DNA from: Pseudoduganella armeniaca
Lineage (GTDB): Bacteria > Pseudomonadota > Gammaproteobacteria > Burkholderiales > Burkholderiaceae_D
Direction of reading: 5' to 3'
Length of the DNA stretch: 64,000 nucleotides
NCBI RefSeq assembly: GCF_003028855.1
Contig: NZ_CP028324.1
Span: 62,001 to 126,000 of the forward strand
Positions 41,769-50,463 of the stretch are shown one piece after another. A program made the position numbers and the translations under genes. Position 1 is the stretch's first letter. Each line of letters begins with the position of its first letter. The notes below the pieces were generated by a model, which was given only the letters and a program-made list of their open reading frames with translations, was not told the DNA's origin and ran no database searches.

Positions 41769-41796
41769 TGAGTGGAGAGCTGGGGGAAATGGTTCG
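41769..41796 (-). promoter_or_regulatory. HrpL-type promoter of effector gene
   Basis: CGAACC (41796-41791), 15 bases, CCACTCA (41775-41769): perfect -10, one mismatch in -35. It is about 55 bases upstream of the ATG at 41713. Confidence 0.75.
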
Positions 41797-41849
41797 GTGC
41801 GGACCGGTGCGAACTGCTTGCGTGTCGGTTGGCACGCCAGTTGGCAGCA

Positions 41850-41870
41850 AATAGGTGACTGTCACCTATT
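41850..41870. repeat. Short palindrome related to the REP-like hairpins
   Basis: AATAGGTGAC and GTCACCTATT around a single T form a perfect 10-base inverted repeat. The GGTGAC/GTCACC core is shared with the outer ends of the hairpins at 580-632 and 62143-62194, suggesting a degenerate or minimal member of the same family. Confidence 0.5.
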
Positions 41871-41982
41871 ATTTCTGCGCGGCTTTTCGTATTCAGCGCC
41901 GGCACCGGACGACGCGGTCACGCGCAGCACGGCGGAGCAGCTGGGCATTGACGATAACGATCTGCCACAGCACAAAGCGCGC

Positions 41983-42456
41983 GTGGGCGGGTGGGTTTAT
42001 CTTGTCTGTCTTGACTACTACGCGGGGGGCGCCGTGACGACATTCTATGGTTACTTCAAGGAGAATATGGAAGCGCTTGGTCTGCCGGCGCCGGAATCAC
42101 TCTTCGGTACCTTGCAGACCGCCGTAGGGAACGCCGCCATTTTCGTGACGCATATCGACCGATACGGCACACGCATTACAGTCGGTGAACTGATTGGCGC
42201 CGGTACTCGGCTGGAAAAGCTGGGTACGGTTGCCACACTCTCTGCTGCGTTTTATGTTGGAGCAGTCATCGGCAGCATCGCCGTTGCAACCGGGCGCACA
42301 TTGAGCGGTGGTACTTCGATCGCCGATGTATTGCTGATGGCACGACAGCAAGGGCTGCACCGGGCATGGCTCGTCACTGCGCTGCGGCGGTGGCCCGGCA
42401 CATACCGCGAGGTGCCCGGACGCCGAGCATATCGACTGTTGACGGTTGGGCCATGA
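41983..42456 (+). CDS. Unknown protein with one membrane segment, 5' end uncertain
   Basis: From the GTG at 41983 the product has 157 residues, but the frame looks coding further upstream (SAPAPDDAVTRSTAEQLGIDDNDLPQH, from about 41890) where no ATG is available. The palindrome at 41850 may have replaced the original start. It carries one hydrophobic segment (AAFYVGAVIGSIAVATG) and a basic C-terminus. I do not recognise it. Its stop overlaps the next ATG. Possible roles include an immunity or small membrane protein. Confidence 0.45.
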   Translation: MGGWVYLVCLDYYAGGAVTTFYGYFKENMEALGLPAPESLFGTLQTAVGNAAIFVTHIDRYGTRITVGELIGAGTRLEKLGTVATLSAAFYVGAVIGSIAVATGRTLSGGTSIADVLLMARQQGLHRAWLVTALRRWPGTYREVPGRRAYRLLTVGP

Positions 42457-42632
42457 AGGATCGACTCCTGTTGTTGGCGGCGGCAACAGGGAGCTGCGCC
42501 GCGGCGTGGACCATCTGGCATTACCTGGGCCGGGAAGCACTCGACGTGCTGCTGATGCTCGCATTGGTTTCCGTCGCAGCGGAAAACCGCCGGCTGCGTC
42601 GAATGTTGCGACAGCAATCTACTACGAGCTAG
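42453..42632 (+). CDS. Small unknown membrane protein
   Basis: 59 residues with two adjacent hydrophobic stretches (RLLLLAAATGSCAAAWTIWHYLG and ALDVLLMLALVSVAAE) and a basic tail (NRRLRRMLRQQ). The ATG overlaps the preceding stop (ATGA), so the two are translationally coupled. Unknown function. Confidence 0.5.
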   Translation: MKDRLLLLAAATGSCAAAWTIWHYLGREALDVLLMLALVSVAAENRRLRRMLRQQSTTS

Positions 42633-42679
42633 CAGCTCGTGCCCAGACCGGATCCGCCACCATTGCATATCCCGCGCAA

Positions 42680-42712
42680 TGATGCCGGTTGCGCACTGCT
42701 CAACCGGCATCA
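42680..42712. terminator. Stem-loop between convergent genes
   Basis: TGATGCCGGTTG and its exact complement CAACCGGCATCA enclose a nine-base loop. A second stem (CTGACTGCC with GGCAGTCAG, 42761-42782) follows before the end of the RTX gene. Neither has a clear T-run, so their efficiency as terminators is unknown. Confidence 0.5.
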
Positions 42713-42795
42713 GCTACGGACGTTCTTGAAGTTATGGATCGCGTCAGGACCTGTCGGCGACTGACTGCCACCCGGCAGTCAGCGCCTGGTTGACA

Positions 42796-45700
42796 TCAAG
42801 CCGTTTGCACGCCCACGAGGGTGGCATTGTCTCCCGCGAAGGCGTCGGTCACCAGGTGCGAGAACGTGGCCAGCCGATCCGCCGTCCACACCGATGCCAT
42901 CGCGTACGGGTCCGCGCCGTGCTCGGCCTGGGCGACGAGGTCGCTGAAGGCCAGGTGCGCGACCGTGCTGCCGCTGGCGTCGACCAGGTCCAGTGCGGCG
43001 ATGTTGACATGGCTGTAGTCCTGCACGGTCATCTTCGCGTACGACGTGTCGCCGTCGACCAGGTTGATGACCAGGTCGCCGCCGTCGATGTTGACCTTGA
43101 CCTTGTCCGCGCTCAGCGTCACGTTCGAGAACAGGCGGTTGCCTGTGATCTTGAGGATGTCGTTGCCGCCGGCTTGCTCGTAGATCGTGTCCTTGCCGTC
43201 GCCGAGCGACATCACATACGTGTCGGTGCCGCTGCCGCCGCGCAGGTCGTCATTGCCCAGGCCGCTGTACAGCGTATCGCTGCCAGCGCCACCGCGCAGG
43301 TCGTTATCGCCCGCATATTTATAACCCAGCGTGTAGGCGATGAAACCGCCGACCAGCATGTCCGCCCCCTTGAACTGGGACAGGTGAAGGTCGATGCCGA
43401 GCTGCTTGCCCAGCCAGTCGAGCCCGCCGGCCGTGGCCTGGCTGCCGGTGCTGACTGCGCTGCCGAGCCATTGGGTGGCGTCCGTGATGGCGCCGGAGAC
43501 ATCCGTGTCGGCAACGTAGTTGACGCCGCTGCCGATGCCGTTGACTGCGCTGTTCAGGCCGCTTTGGGTCGAGGACAGCGCCGACTTCAGGGCGCCGGCG
43601 AAGTCGAAATCGGCCGAGGCCACGCCGGCCGCATTGGTCGCGGCGGCCAGGGCGCTGTTGCCGGCGCCGTTCAGCGTATCGACCAGCTTGCCTGCATCGA
43701 CCGTGACGTTCGACACATTGGTCTTGATGGTGCCGGCAATACCGTCCCAGCTCTTGGCCAGGTCGGCCGTCAGCGTGCGGCCGACGTACTTGGTGATGGC
43801 ATCGAAGCCACTGCCGATGCCGGTCCAGGCATTGTTCAGCGTCTTGCCGGCCAGGATCTGGTCGACCAGGCCCCAGCCCAGGCCGATCATCTTGTCGTTG
43901 CCGTTGCCGCCGCCGACGTAGCTGCCGGCGTTGGTGGCGAACACGGTATCGTCGCCGTCGCCGCCCAGCAGCACGTTGCCGACCAGGTTGATCTTGCTCA
44001 GGTCGCCCGACTTCAGGGACGAATACTGCGAACGGATGAAGTTGGCGTTCATGGCCGCGCCAACCCAGTCGCCTGCGGACTCGTAGTCGTTCTCGGACAG
44101 CGATTCCACCGCGTTGAACACCGTGATCTCGGCCAGGCCGATGATCACGTCGTTGCCCTCGCCACCAACGGCGACGTTGTTCTGGCCGCTGGACACGATC
44201 AGGTCGTTGCCGTTGCCGCCGAGGCCGATGGTCGAGGTACCGGCCAGGATGGCGGTGTCATTGCCGTCGCCGGCGTGGACGAAGTTCATGCCGGTGTCGA
44301 TGCTGAGCTTGCTGCTCGACGTGGTCAGGTCCTTGCCGTTCTCAACGGCCTGGGTCGTCTTGCTCGCATAGGACAGCTTGCTGCCGGCGTTGAGCGCGAC
44401 GATGAAGTCGTCGCCCGAGTCGGTCAGCAGCACGTTGTGGGAACCGTACACGACGGCGGTATCGTTGCCGCCCGCGGTCCATGCTACGTTAAGCTGGGTA
44501 TCGCCCTTGGTCGTGCCGGTCGTGGTCTGGTCGCTGCCTTCGGGCTGGGTGGTGGTGGTCTTCGATTGCCCGCCGCCGTACGCCACCATCACCACCGTGT
44601 CCTTGCCGCTGCCGCCGATGATGGCGTTGTCGGTGCCGACGACCGTCGCGACGTTGGTGCCGTCGCCCGTGACGATCACGTTGCCGTTCAGCTTGACGCT
44701 GGTCGAGACGCTGCCGAACGACAGCGCCGTGATCACGTCGTTGCCGCTGCCGCCTTCGAGTACGTTGGCCTTGCCGATGGCGGTGATGACGTTGTTGCCT
44801 TCGCCAGCCGAGACCGCATTGGCCTTGCCGATCACGGTCACCACGTCGTTGCCGGCGCCGACCACGACGCCGGTCTTGCTGCCGACGGCGGTGACGACGT
44901 CGTCCGACGCACCCGTGACGACCAGGTTGTTCACGCCGGCCACGGTGGCCACCGTCTTGGCGCTGCCGCCGACCAGGATGTTGTTCTGGCCGAAGACGGT
45001 CATGGTCTCCGTGCCATTCTGCGCCGTGGCGGCGCCGGCCAGGCCGGCCTTGCCGACCAGGTCGGTGGCCGAGGCTGCGGCGGCCAGCGAATCGACCAGG
45101 CCGACCGCGGTGGCGCCCACTTCGGCGTAGTTGCCGCTCACGACCAGGTTGTTGCGGCCGGCGGCCGTCAGGGTATCGGCGCCCGCGTCGCCCCACAGCA
45201 CGTTGTTGTTGCCGATCGCGGTGGCGACGTCGTTGCCGGTGCCGGTCCAGGCCACGTTGGTGTTGCCGATCGCCGTCACCACGTCGTCGCCCGAGCCCGT
45301 GTAGGCCACGTTGTTGGCGCCGATGGCGGTCACGACGTCACGGCCGGCGCCGGTGGCGAGCGTGTTGCCGATGAAGGTCGCGGCTTGCTTGACGATCGTC
45401 GATCCCGTGGCCTTGCCCAGCATGGCCGACACGTCCGCCACGCCGTCGCCCAGGCCGGTGACGATCACGTTGCTGCCGCCCACGGCCGTCACCACGTTAT
45501 TGCCTGCCGTGTTGACGATGGTGTTGCTGCCGCCGATGGCGGTGGTCACGTTGTCGCCGCCGTTGGCCAGGATGACGTTGGCGCCGCCGATGGCCGCCAC
45601 CACGTCCTTGCCGGCGCCCGTGTACACGACGTTGGTGCCGCCCGTGGCCAGCACCTTGTCGTTGCCGCTGCCGCTGGCGATCGCGCCGGTCAGCTTGGCG

Positions 45701-47313
45701 GTCATGGCGTCGACGGCCTTGGCCGCGTCCTTGTTGCTGAACACCGAGGCCACGGTCTTGCACAGGCCCGTGCCGGCGGCCTTGACCATGCCGCCCAGTT
45801 CGGTCAGCACCACGTTGGTGCCGCCCGCGGCCACGACGGTATTGCCACCGACGGTGGTCGCGACGAGGTTGCCGGCGCCAGCCGCCACCAGCGTGTTGCC
45901 GCTGCCGTTGGCCAGTTCCACGTTGGCCATGCCAACCGCGGCGATCAGGTTGCCGCCCTGGTTGCTGACCAGCGCGTTCGTATTGCCCAGCGCCGCCGCC
46001 TTGTTGTTGGCGCCGCCCGTGTAGCCCACGTTCAGGTAGCCGCCCAGCAGGACGGTATTGTTGCCGCCGTCGTCGCCGACGACGTTGGCGCCGCCGCCGG
46101 CAATGATCGTGTCGTTGCCGTCGCTGCCGGTCATGACGTTCGCGCCGCCCAGGGCAACCACGTTGTCGCTGCCGTTGCCGGCGGTGATCACGTTTGCGCC
46201 CGCTGCCGCGAAGACCTTGTCGTCGCCGGCGCCGGCATTGATGACGTTGGCGCCACCGTAGGCGGTAATGTTGTCGCGGCCAGTGCCGGTATTGATCGTG
46301 TTCGAGGCGGCGCCCACGTAGACCGTGTTGTCGCCGTTGCCGGCGTTGATCTGGTTGGCCGCGCCGTAGGCCTTGACGTTGTCGTTGCCGCCGCCGGTGT
46401 TCAGCTTGTTGTTGCCGCCTTCCGCGTACAGCGTGTTGTTGCCGTCGCCCGCGTCGACGACGTTGCTGGCCGCCTTGACGGTCACGTTGTCGTCACCGCC
46501 ATTGGTATTGATGACGTTGCTCGCGCCCTTGGCCACGACGGTGTCGGCGCCGTTGCCGGTGGTGATCTTGTTGCTGGCACCGCCCGTGGTCACGCTGTTG
46601 TTACCCTGGCCCGCATTGATGATGTTCGACGCGCCTTCGGCATCGATCGTGTCGGCGCCGTTGCCGGTCGTGATCTGGTTCGAACCGCCCTTGGCCGTCA
46701 CCCGGTTGTTGCCATGGCCCAGCTCGATCATGTTCGATGCCGCGTTGGCGACGATGACGTTGTTGCCGTCGTCGGCGCCGATCTGGTTCGAGGCGCTGTT
46801 CACGGTCACGCTGTTGTTGCCCGCGCCCAGGTCGACGTCCGCCGCCGCGCCCGCGGCCACGCTCACGTTGTCGTCGCCCGCGCCGCCGGCGATCTTGTTG
46901 TAGATGCCCAGGTCGATCCGGATGGTATCGTTGCCGTTGCCGCCGTCGATGCGGTTGTAGCCGCCCGCATGCACGGTGATGGTGTCGTTGCCGTCGTCGC
47001 CGTAGATCGCGTTGTAGGCGCCGGCGTTGACGGTGATGTTGTCGTTGCCGCCCTCGCCGTGGATGACGTTGCCGCCCAGCGCCGTGGCTGTGTAGCCGTT
47101 GTCGCCGTTGCCGAGGTTTTTCTTCGCATAGCCGAGCTCCGCGACCTTCTTGGCGATGTTGCCGACATCCTGGCCCAGGTCGCTGAACGCATTGCCCATG
47201 TCGTTCAGGTCGTTGCCCAGATCCTTGACGGCATCGCCCACCTTGTCGACGGCCTTGTCGACAGCCTTGACGACCGTGCGTGTCGTATTCTTGATCCACT
47301 TGCCAAAACCCAT
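42796..47313 (-). CDS. Giant RTX-type calcium-binding repeat protein
   Basis: A 1505-residue acidic protein, Asn/Gly/Ala/Val-rich with a single visible Cys. Residues 1-65 form an amphipathic helical start (FGKWIKNTTRTVVKAVDKAVDKVG). From about 75 to 1000 it is built of an 18-residue unit such as GNGADTIDAEGASNIINA: one RTX-like nonapeptide (GxGxDxxxx) plus a GxSNxIxx half that lacks Asp. Longer helical inserts interrupt it, for instance near 500 and 1150-1300. The C-terminal 180 residues carry classical RTX units (GGAGSDTLYSGLGND, GGSGTDTYVMS) and end in a typical type I secretion C-terminus. Probably a secreted or surface adhesin; T1SS transporter genes are not in the window. It is divergent from the two-component genes. 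Confidence 0.85.
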   Translation of the reverse strand: MGFGKWIKNTTRTVVKAVDKAVDKVGDAVKDLGNDLNDMGNAFSDLGQDVGNIAKKVAELGYAKKNLGNGDNGYTATALGGNVIHGEGGNDNITVNAGAYNAIYGDDGNDTITVHAGGYNRIDGGNGNDTIRIDLGIYNKIAGGAGDDNVSVAAGAAADVDLGAGNNSVTVNSASNQIGADDGNNVIVANAASNMIELGHGNNRVTAKGGSNQITTGNGADTIDAEGASNIINAGQGNNSVTTGGASNKITTGNGADTVVAKGASNVINTNGGDDNVTVKAASNVVDAGDGNNTLYAEGGNNKLNTGGGNDNVKAYGAANQINAGNGDNTVYVGAASNTINTGTGRDNITAYGGANVINAGAGDDKVFAAAGANVITAGNGSDNVVALGGANVMTGSDGNDTIIAGGGANVVGDDGGNNTVLLGGYLNVGYTGGANNKAAALGNTNALVSNQGGNLIAAVGMANVELANGSGNTLVAAGAGNLVATTVGGNTVVAAGGTNVVLTELGGMVKAAGTGLCKTVASVFSNKDAAKAVDAMTAKLTGAIASGSGNDKVLATGGTNVVYTGAGKDVVAAIGGANVILANGGDNVTTAIGGSNTIVNTAGNNVVTAVGGSNVIVTGLGDGVADVSAMLGKATGSTIVKQAATFIGNTLATGAGRDVVTAIGANNVAYTGSGDDVVTAIGNTNVAWTGTGNDVATAIGNNNVLWGDAGADTLTAAGRNNLVVSGNYAEVGATAVGLVDSLAAAASATDLVGKAGLAGAATAQNGTETMTVFGQNNILVGGSAKTVATVAGVNNLVVTGASDDVVTAVGSKTGVVVGAGNDVVTVIGKANAVSAGEGNNVITAIGKANVLEGGSGNDVITALSFGSVSTSVKLNGNVIVTGDGTNVATVVGTDNAIIGGSGKDTVVMVAYGGGQSKTTTTQPEGSDQTTTGTTKGDTQLNVAWTAGGNDTAVVYGSHNVLLTDSGDDFIVALNAGSKLSYASKTTQAVENGKDLTTSSSKLSIDTGMNFVHAGDGNDTAILAGTSTIGLGGNGNDLIVSSGQNNVAVGGEGNDVIIGLAEITVFNAVESLSENDYESAGDWVGAAMNANFIRSQYSSLKSGDLSKINLVGNVLLGGDGDDTVFATNAGSYVGGGNGNDKMIGLGWGLVDQILAGKTLNNAWTGIGSGFDAITKYVGRTLTADLAKSWDGIAGTIKTNVSNVTVDAGKLVDTLNGAGNSALAAATNAAGVASADFDFAGALKSALSSTQSGLNSAVNGIGSGVNYVADTDVSGAITDATQWLGSAVSTGSQATAGGLDWLGKQLGIDLHLSQFKGADMLVGGFIAYTLGYKYAGDNDLRGGAGSDTLYSGLGNDDLRGGSGTDTYVMSLGDGKDTIYEQAGGNDILKITGNRLFSNVTLSADKVKVNIDGGDLVINLVDGDTSYAKMTVQDYSHVNIAALDLVDASGSTVAHLAFSDLVAQAEHGADPYAMASVWTADRLATFSHLVTDAFAGDNATLVGVQTA

Positions 47314-47470
47314 GTTGCTCCTCGGTAATATTATTCAGTTGACTCTCGTGCAACGTGATTTAACCAAAGGAAAATGACGGGACGCCCACACTACGATTAC
47401 AACATTGTCATGTTGAGTCCATTGAACATGGGAATTAATCGTTTTATAATTGCAAGATTTTTTGCGCGTT

Positions 47471-48145
47471 ATGAACGTCCTGCTCGTCGAAGACGAATCC
47501 AAGATCGCCAACTTTGTCTGCGCCGGCTTGCGCGAGAACGGCTTTACTGTCGATCACTGCGAGGACGGCACGCGCGGCTACGAGTACGGCACCACCCGCG
47601 AATACGATGTCATCCTGCTCGACATCATGGTGCCTGGCCGCGATGGACTCTCTATCCTGAAAGGCATCCGGCGCCAGGGCAGCAACGTCCCCGTCATCCT
47701 GCTCACTGCCCGTAACGAACTGGACGACCGCCTGGAGGGCCTGAACCTGGGCGCCGACGATTACCTGGCCAAGCCGTTTTTTGTCGAGGAACTGGTGGCG
47801 CGCATCCATGCGCTGATGCGGCGCGTGAGTGGCGAACGCCAGAACATGCTGACGGTGGGGCCGCTCAAGCTCGACCGCCTCACCCGCGTGGCGCAACTGG
47901 GCGAGCGCTCGGTGGAGCTGACCTCGCGCGAATTCAACCTGATGGAATACCTGATGCGTTCGCCGGACCGCGTCTACACCCGCACCCAGATCCTAGAGCA
48001 CGTGTGGGGCTATGATTTCGAGCCGCAGACCAATATGGTCGACGTCTGCATCCAGCGCCTGCGCAAGAAGCTCGAACTGCCCGCCAACCTGAGTATCGAC
48101 GCGGTGCGCGGCGTCGGCTACCGGCTCAAGTACTGCGACGCATGA
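47471..48145 (+). CDS. OmpR-family response regulator
   Basis: A 224-residue regulator (ATG at 47471) with a canonical receiver: acidic pair Glu7-Asp8, phosphoacceptor Asp51, Thr79, Lys101. A winged-helix output domain starts near 128 (VELTSREFNLMEYLMRSPDRVYTR; NMVDVCIQRLRKKL). It is close to CopR/IrlR-type regulators. Its stop overlaps the kinase ATG (ATGA). The gene is divergent from the RTX gene with a 157-base AT-rich intergenic region, so control of the RTX gene is plausible. Confidence 0.92.
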   Translation: MNVLLVEDESKIANFVCAGLRENGFTVDHCEDGTRGYEYGTTREYDVILLDIMVPGRDGLSILKGIRRQGSNVPVILLTARNELDDRLEGLNLGADDYLAKPFFVEELVARIHALMRRVSGERQNMLTVGPLKLDRLTRVAQLGERSVELTSREFNLMEYLMRSPDRVYTRTQILEHVWGYDFEPQTNMVDVCIQRLRKKLELPANLSIDAVRGVGYRLKYCDA

Positions 48146-49596
48146 CCCGCTGGCTGCTGCCCATGCGCTCGTTCCGGGCGCGCGTGGCGCTGTTGGCCGT
48201 GGTACCGGCGGTCATCGGTATCGCCTTGCTGGTCGTCTTCAGCATGCTGGCGCTGGCTGAGCGTCGTCACGCCGTGATCGACAAGATCCAGCGCAGCCAG
48301 CTGGCCGGTCCTGCCCTGCGCGATACGCACGCGCACGACTGGGTGGCGCTCGAACAGCAACTCGACGCCAGCTTCAGCGGTTTTTCGGACACCGTACCCG
48401 AGCGTCCGCGCGTCCTGCTGCTGGTCCAGGACGGACGCGGCCGCGACCTGTACCGCTCGCGCCACTGGCCGGCCGGGCTCGACGCCCGGCTGCCGACACC
48501 GTATCCGGCAGGCTGTGCCGGCGCGGCGCCCGCGCGCTGCGCGGCGCTGCCACCCGGCAGCCCACCCTTGACGGACGTGGTGCTCGGCCGTGACGAGTGG
48601 CGCATCGGCGCGATCGGCACCGTGGACGCGACCGGCACGCCGCGCCACCTGTGGCTGGCGGTGAACTGGACCCTGCCGCAGGCAACGATGCATGCCACGG
48701 CCAGGCACTTCTACCTGGCGATCCTGCCGATGTTCCTGCTGGTCGGCGTCACGGCATGGCTGCTGGCCGGCCGCGCCATGCGTCCGGTCGACCATTTGAC
48801 GGCCGCGATGGTCGCGGTCAATGCCAACGCGCAGTTCGAACACGTGCGGCCCGCCGACGAAGCGCTGGAGTTCGCGCAGCTGATCAATGTCTTCAATGAC
48901 ATGGGCGACCGGGTGCAGCGCAGCTTCACCCATGCGATCCGTTTTTCGGGCAACGCGGCGCACGAGCTCAAGACGCCGCTGACAATCCTGCAGGGCGAAC
49001 TCGAGCGCTGCTTCGACCGCGCCACACACGACCCGGTGCTTGAGCAAAGCCTGACGCGCATGGTCGACGAGGTGCGGGGGCTGGACAGCATTGTGCGCAA
49101 GTTGCTGCTGCTGTCGCGTGCTGATGCTGGGCAGTTGCAGTTGCCGATGACGCCGGTGGACCTGCGGCCCTTATTGGACGAGCTGGTGGAAGACATTGCC
49201 ATGCTGGCGCCGAGCGGTGACGTTGCGCTGGTGCTGCCGCCGGAAGTGCTGGTGCGGGGCGATATCGAGTTGCTGGGACAAGTGTTGCGTAACTTGGTGA
49301 GCAACGCGCTCAAGTACAGGGTGGCGGATGGATGGATCGGCTTGTCGGCCGCGCGCGAAGGCGATGTCTGGAATATCGACGTGGCCAATGCGTCTAACGG
49401 TATTCCGGCCGACCAGCGCGAGCGGCTGTTCGAGCGATTCTATCGCGCCGACCAAGCGCACAACCGGCGCATTGCTGGCGTGGGCCTGGGCCTTGCGCTG
49501 GCTCGCGAAATCGCTCATGCGCATAAGGGTAGCCTGGTACTGCTCGCGCCGGTGCCTAAGCGGGAAACGTTTAGGTTGACGCTGCCGGCGGTGTAG
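48142..49596 (+). CDS. Sensor histidine kinase
   Basis: A 484-residue EnvZ-type kinase: membrane helix at about 13-38, a periplasmic sensor of about 150 residues with two Cys (CAGAAPARC), a second helix at about 189-209, HAMP (RAMRPVDHL), and the phosphoacceptor His274 in NAAHELKTPL. N box NLVSNALKY and G boxes GVGLGLALAREIA complete the ATPase domain. It is translationally coupled to the regulator. The two Cys in the sensor might bind metal or sense redox. Confidence 0.92.
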   Translation: MTRWLLPMRSFRARVALLAVVPAVIGIALLVVFSMLALAERRHAVIDKIQRSQLAGPALRDTHAHDWVALEQQLDASFSGFSDTVPERPRVLLLVQDGRGRDLYRSRHWPAGLDARLPTPYPAGCAGAAPARCAALPPGSPPLTDVVLGRDEWRIGAIGTVDATGTPRHLWLAVNWTLPQATMHATARHFYLAILPMFLLVGVTAWLLAGRAMRPVDHLTAAMVAVNANAQFEHVRPADEALEFAQLINVFNDMGDRVQRSFTHAIRFSGNAAHELKTPLTILQGELERCFDRATHDPVLEQSLTRMVDEVRGLDSIVRKLLLLSRADAGQLQLPMTPVDLRPLLDELVEDIAMLAPSGDVALVLPPEVLVRGDIELLGQVLRNLVSNALKYRVADGWIGLSAAREGDVWNIDVANASNGIPADQRERLFERFYRADQAHNRRIAGVGLGLALAREIAHAHKGSLVLLAPVPKRETFRLTLPAV

Positions 49597-49693
49597 TGAG
49601 CCGTCTAGGTTTTTCAGCCCGCCTGCGGTTTAGGTGCAAGGCCCCTGCGATTACACGCCAACTTCACGAAATTAGGGAGTTTTGACTATTTCT

Positions 49694-50032
49694 CTAAAGC
49701 TGGTACGTCTTAGAACGATCATGCCAGGTAAATAGTTGAAAGAGCGGATTTTCAATGCCATCACGGCGAAAAAAATCGCTAACAATGAAGAGGGAGACGT
49801 CGCGTTTCACCAAGCAGGCATTCTCCTCCAATGCGTAAGTACGAGCGCAGGCTCCTAGTCGTCCGACAACATACATATGCGCATCAGTCACCTGTACGGA
49901 GCTCCATGGACGACATCATCAACTCGGATCCTTACCAAAAACTGGATAATCTCAACGCGACAATGACGCGGCCAGTCGATCACGGAGCCAAGCCTTAATT
50001 GCATCGACGCCATTTTCAGCCGTGCCGCGAAC
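49694..50032 (-). pseudogene. Remnant of an immunity-type gene (two frameshifts)
   Basis: Three consecutive frames each carry a protein-like stretch and no single frame joins them: ENGVDAIKAWLRDRL, then VEIIQFLVRIRVDDVVHG, then VTDAHMYVVGRLGACARTYALEENACL to a stop at 49694. The joins are near 49950 and 49895. It begins at the stop of the immunity candidate. Decayed extra immunity genes are common behind polymorphic toxin genes. The reconstruction is by eye. The remaining 49597-49693 holds nothing recognisable. Confidence 0.45.
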
Positions 50033-50455
50033 TTATTCGTCCCACAAACCGTGGGCAAACACCGTAACTGATTTATCGTCATCCTCATCATGCTCGAAAC
50101 CTGCCACAGCCAGGCCGAGCTGTAGGAATATGGAAACACCAGTTATCACCCTCGGTTTAGAGTCTAGGTCGCGCAACTGCTTCAACACGTCGACACCTCG
50201 TTCTTCGAACAGCTTAATGCCGCGGAACTCAACACCGTCCAATCCAGGATACAAGCTTATCTCGACGAGTTCGCGAACGTCTTCGCTAAACGTCAGCTGG
50301 AGGCTGTTGGCGTGCCAGTAATCTACAACATCTTCCGCTGGATCCGCGGTGCTGCTAGATTTCGGCGGGCCGATCAACGCATGCACGTCGTCACGTTTCA
50401 TCCCTAACTTTATTGGTCCCACTCCCACGTACGATTCGATCAGATAATCGTTCAT
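50033..50455 (-). CDS. Putative immunity protein to the adjacent T6SS toxin
   Basis: A 140-residue acidic protein without signal peptide. The first part (YVGVGPIKLGMKRDDVHALIGPP) has an SMI-like or BamE-like strand-turn pattern, and the end is Asp/Glu-rich (AGFEHDEDDD). AGGAGG stands five bases upstream, and it starts eight bases after the toxin gene. Acidic, small and immediately downstream of a toxin, it fits an immunity protein. Not recognised by family. Confidence 0.6.
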   Translation of the reverse strand: MNDYLIESYVGVGPIKLGMKRDDVHALIGPPKSSSTADPAEDVVDYWHANSLQLTFSEDVRELVEISLYPGLDGVEFRGIKLFEERGVDVLKQLRDLDSKPRVITGVSIFLQLGLAVAGFEHDEDDDKSVTVFAHGLWDE

Positions 50456-50463
50456 AATGCCTC

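Noticed and set aside
43900..47100. Regularly spaced repeats that could suggest a CRISPR array
   Set aside because: The period is 54 bases of coding sequence, repeats are degenerate at third positions and translate to the 18-residue RTX-like unit; there are no unique spacers.
42790..47328. An open frame of about 1500 codons on the plus strand opposite the RTX gene
   Set aside because: It mirrors the repetitive GC-rich codons of the RTX gene, is Arg/His/Val-rich without domain signals, and has no ribosome site.
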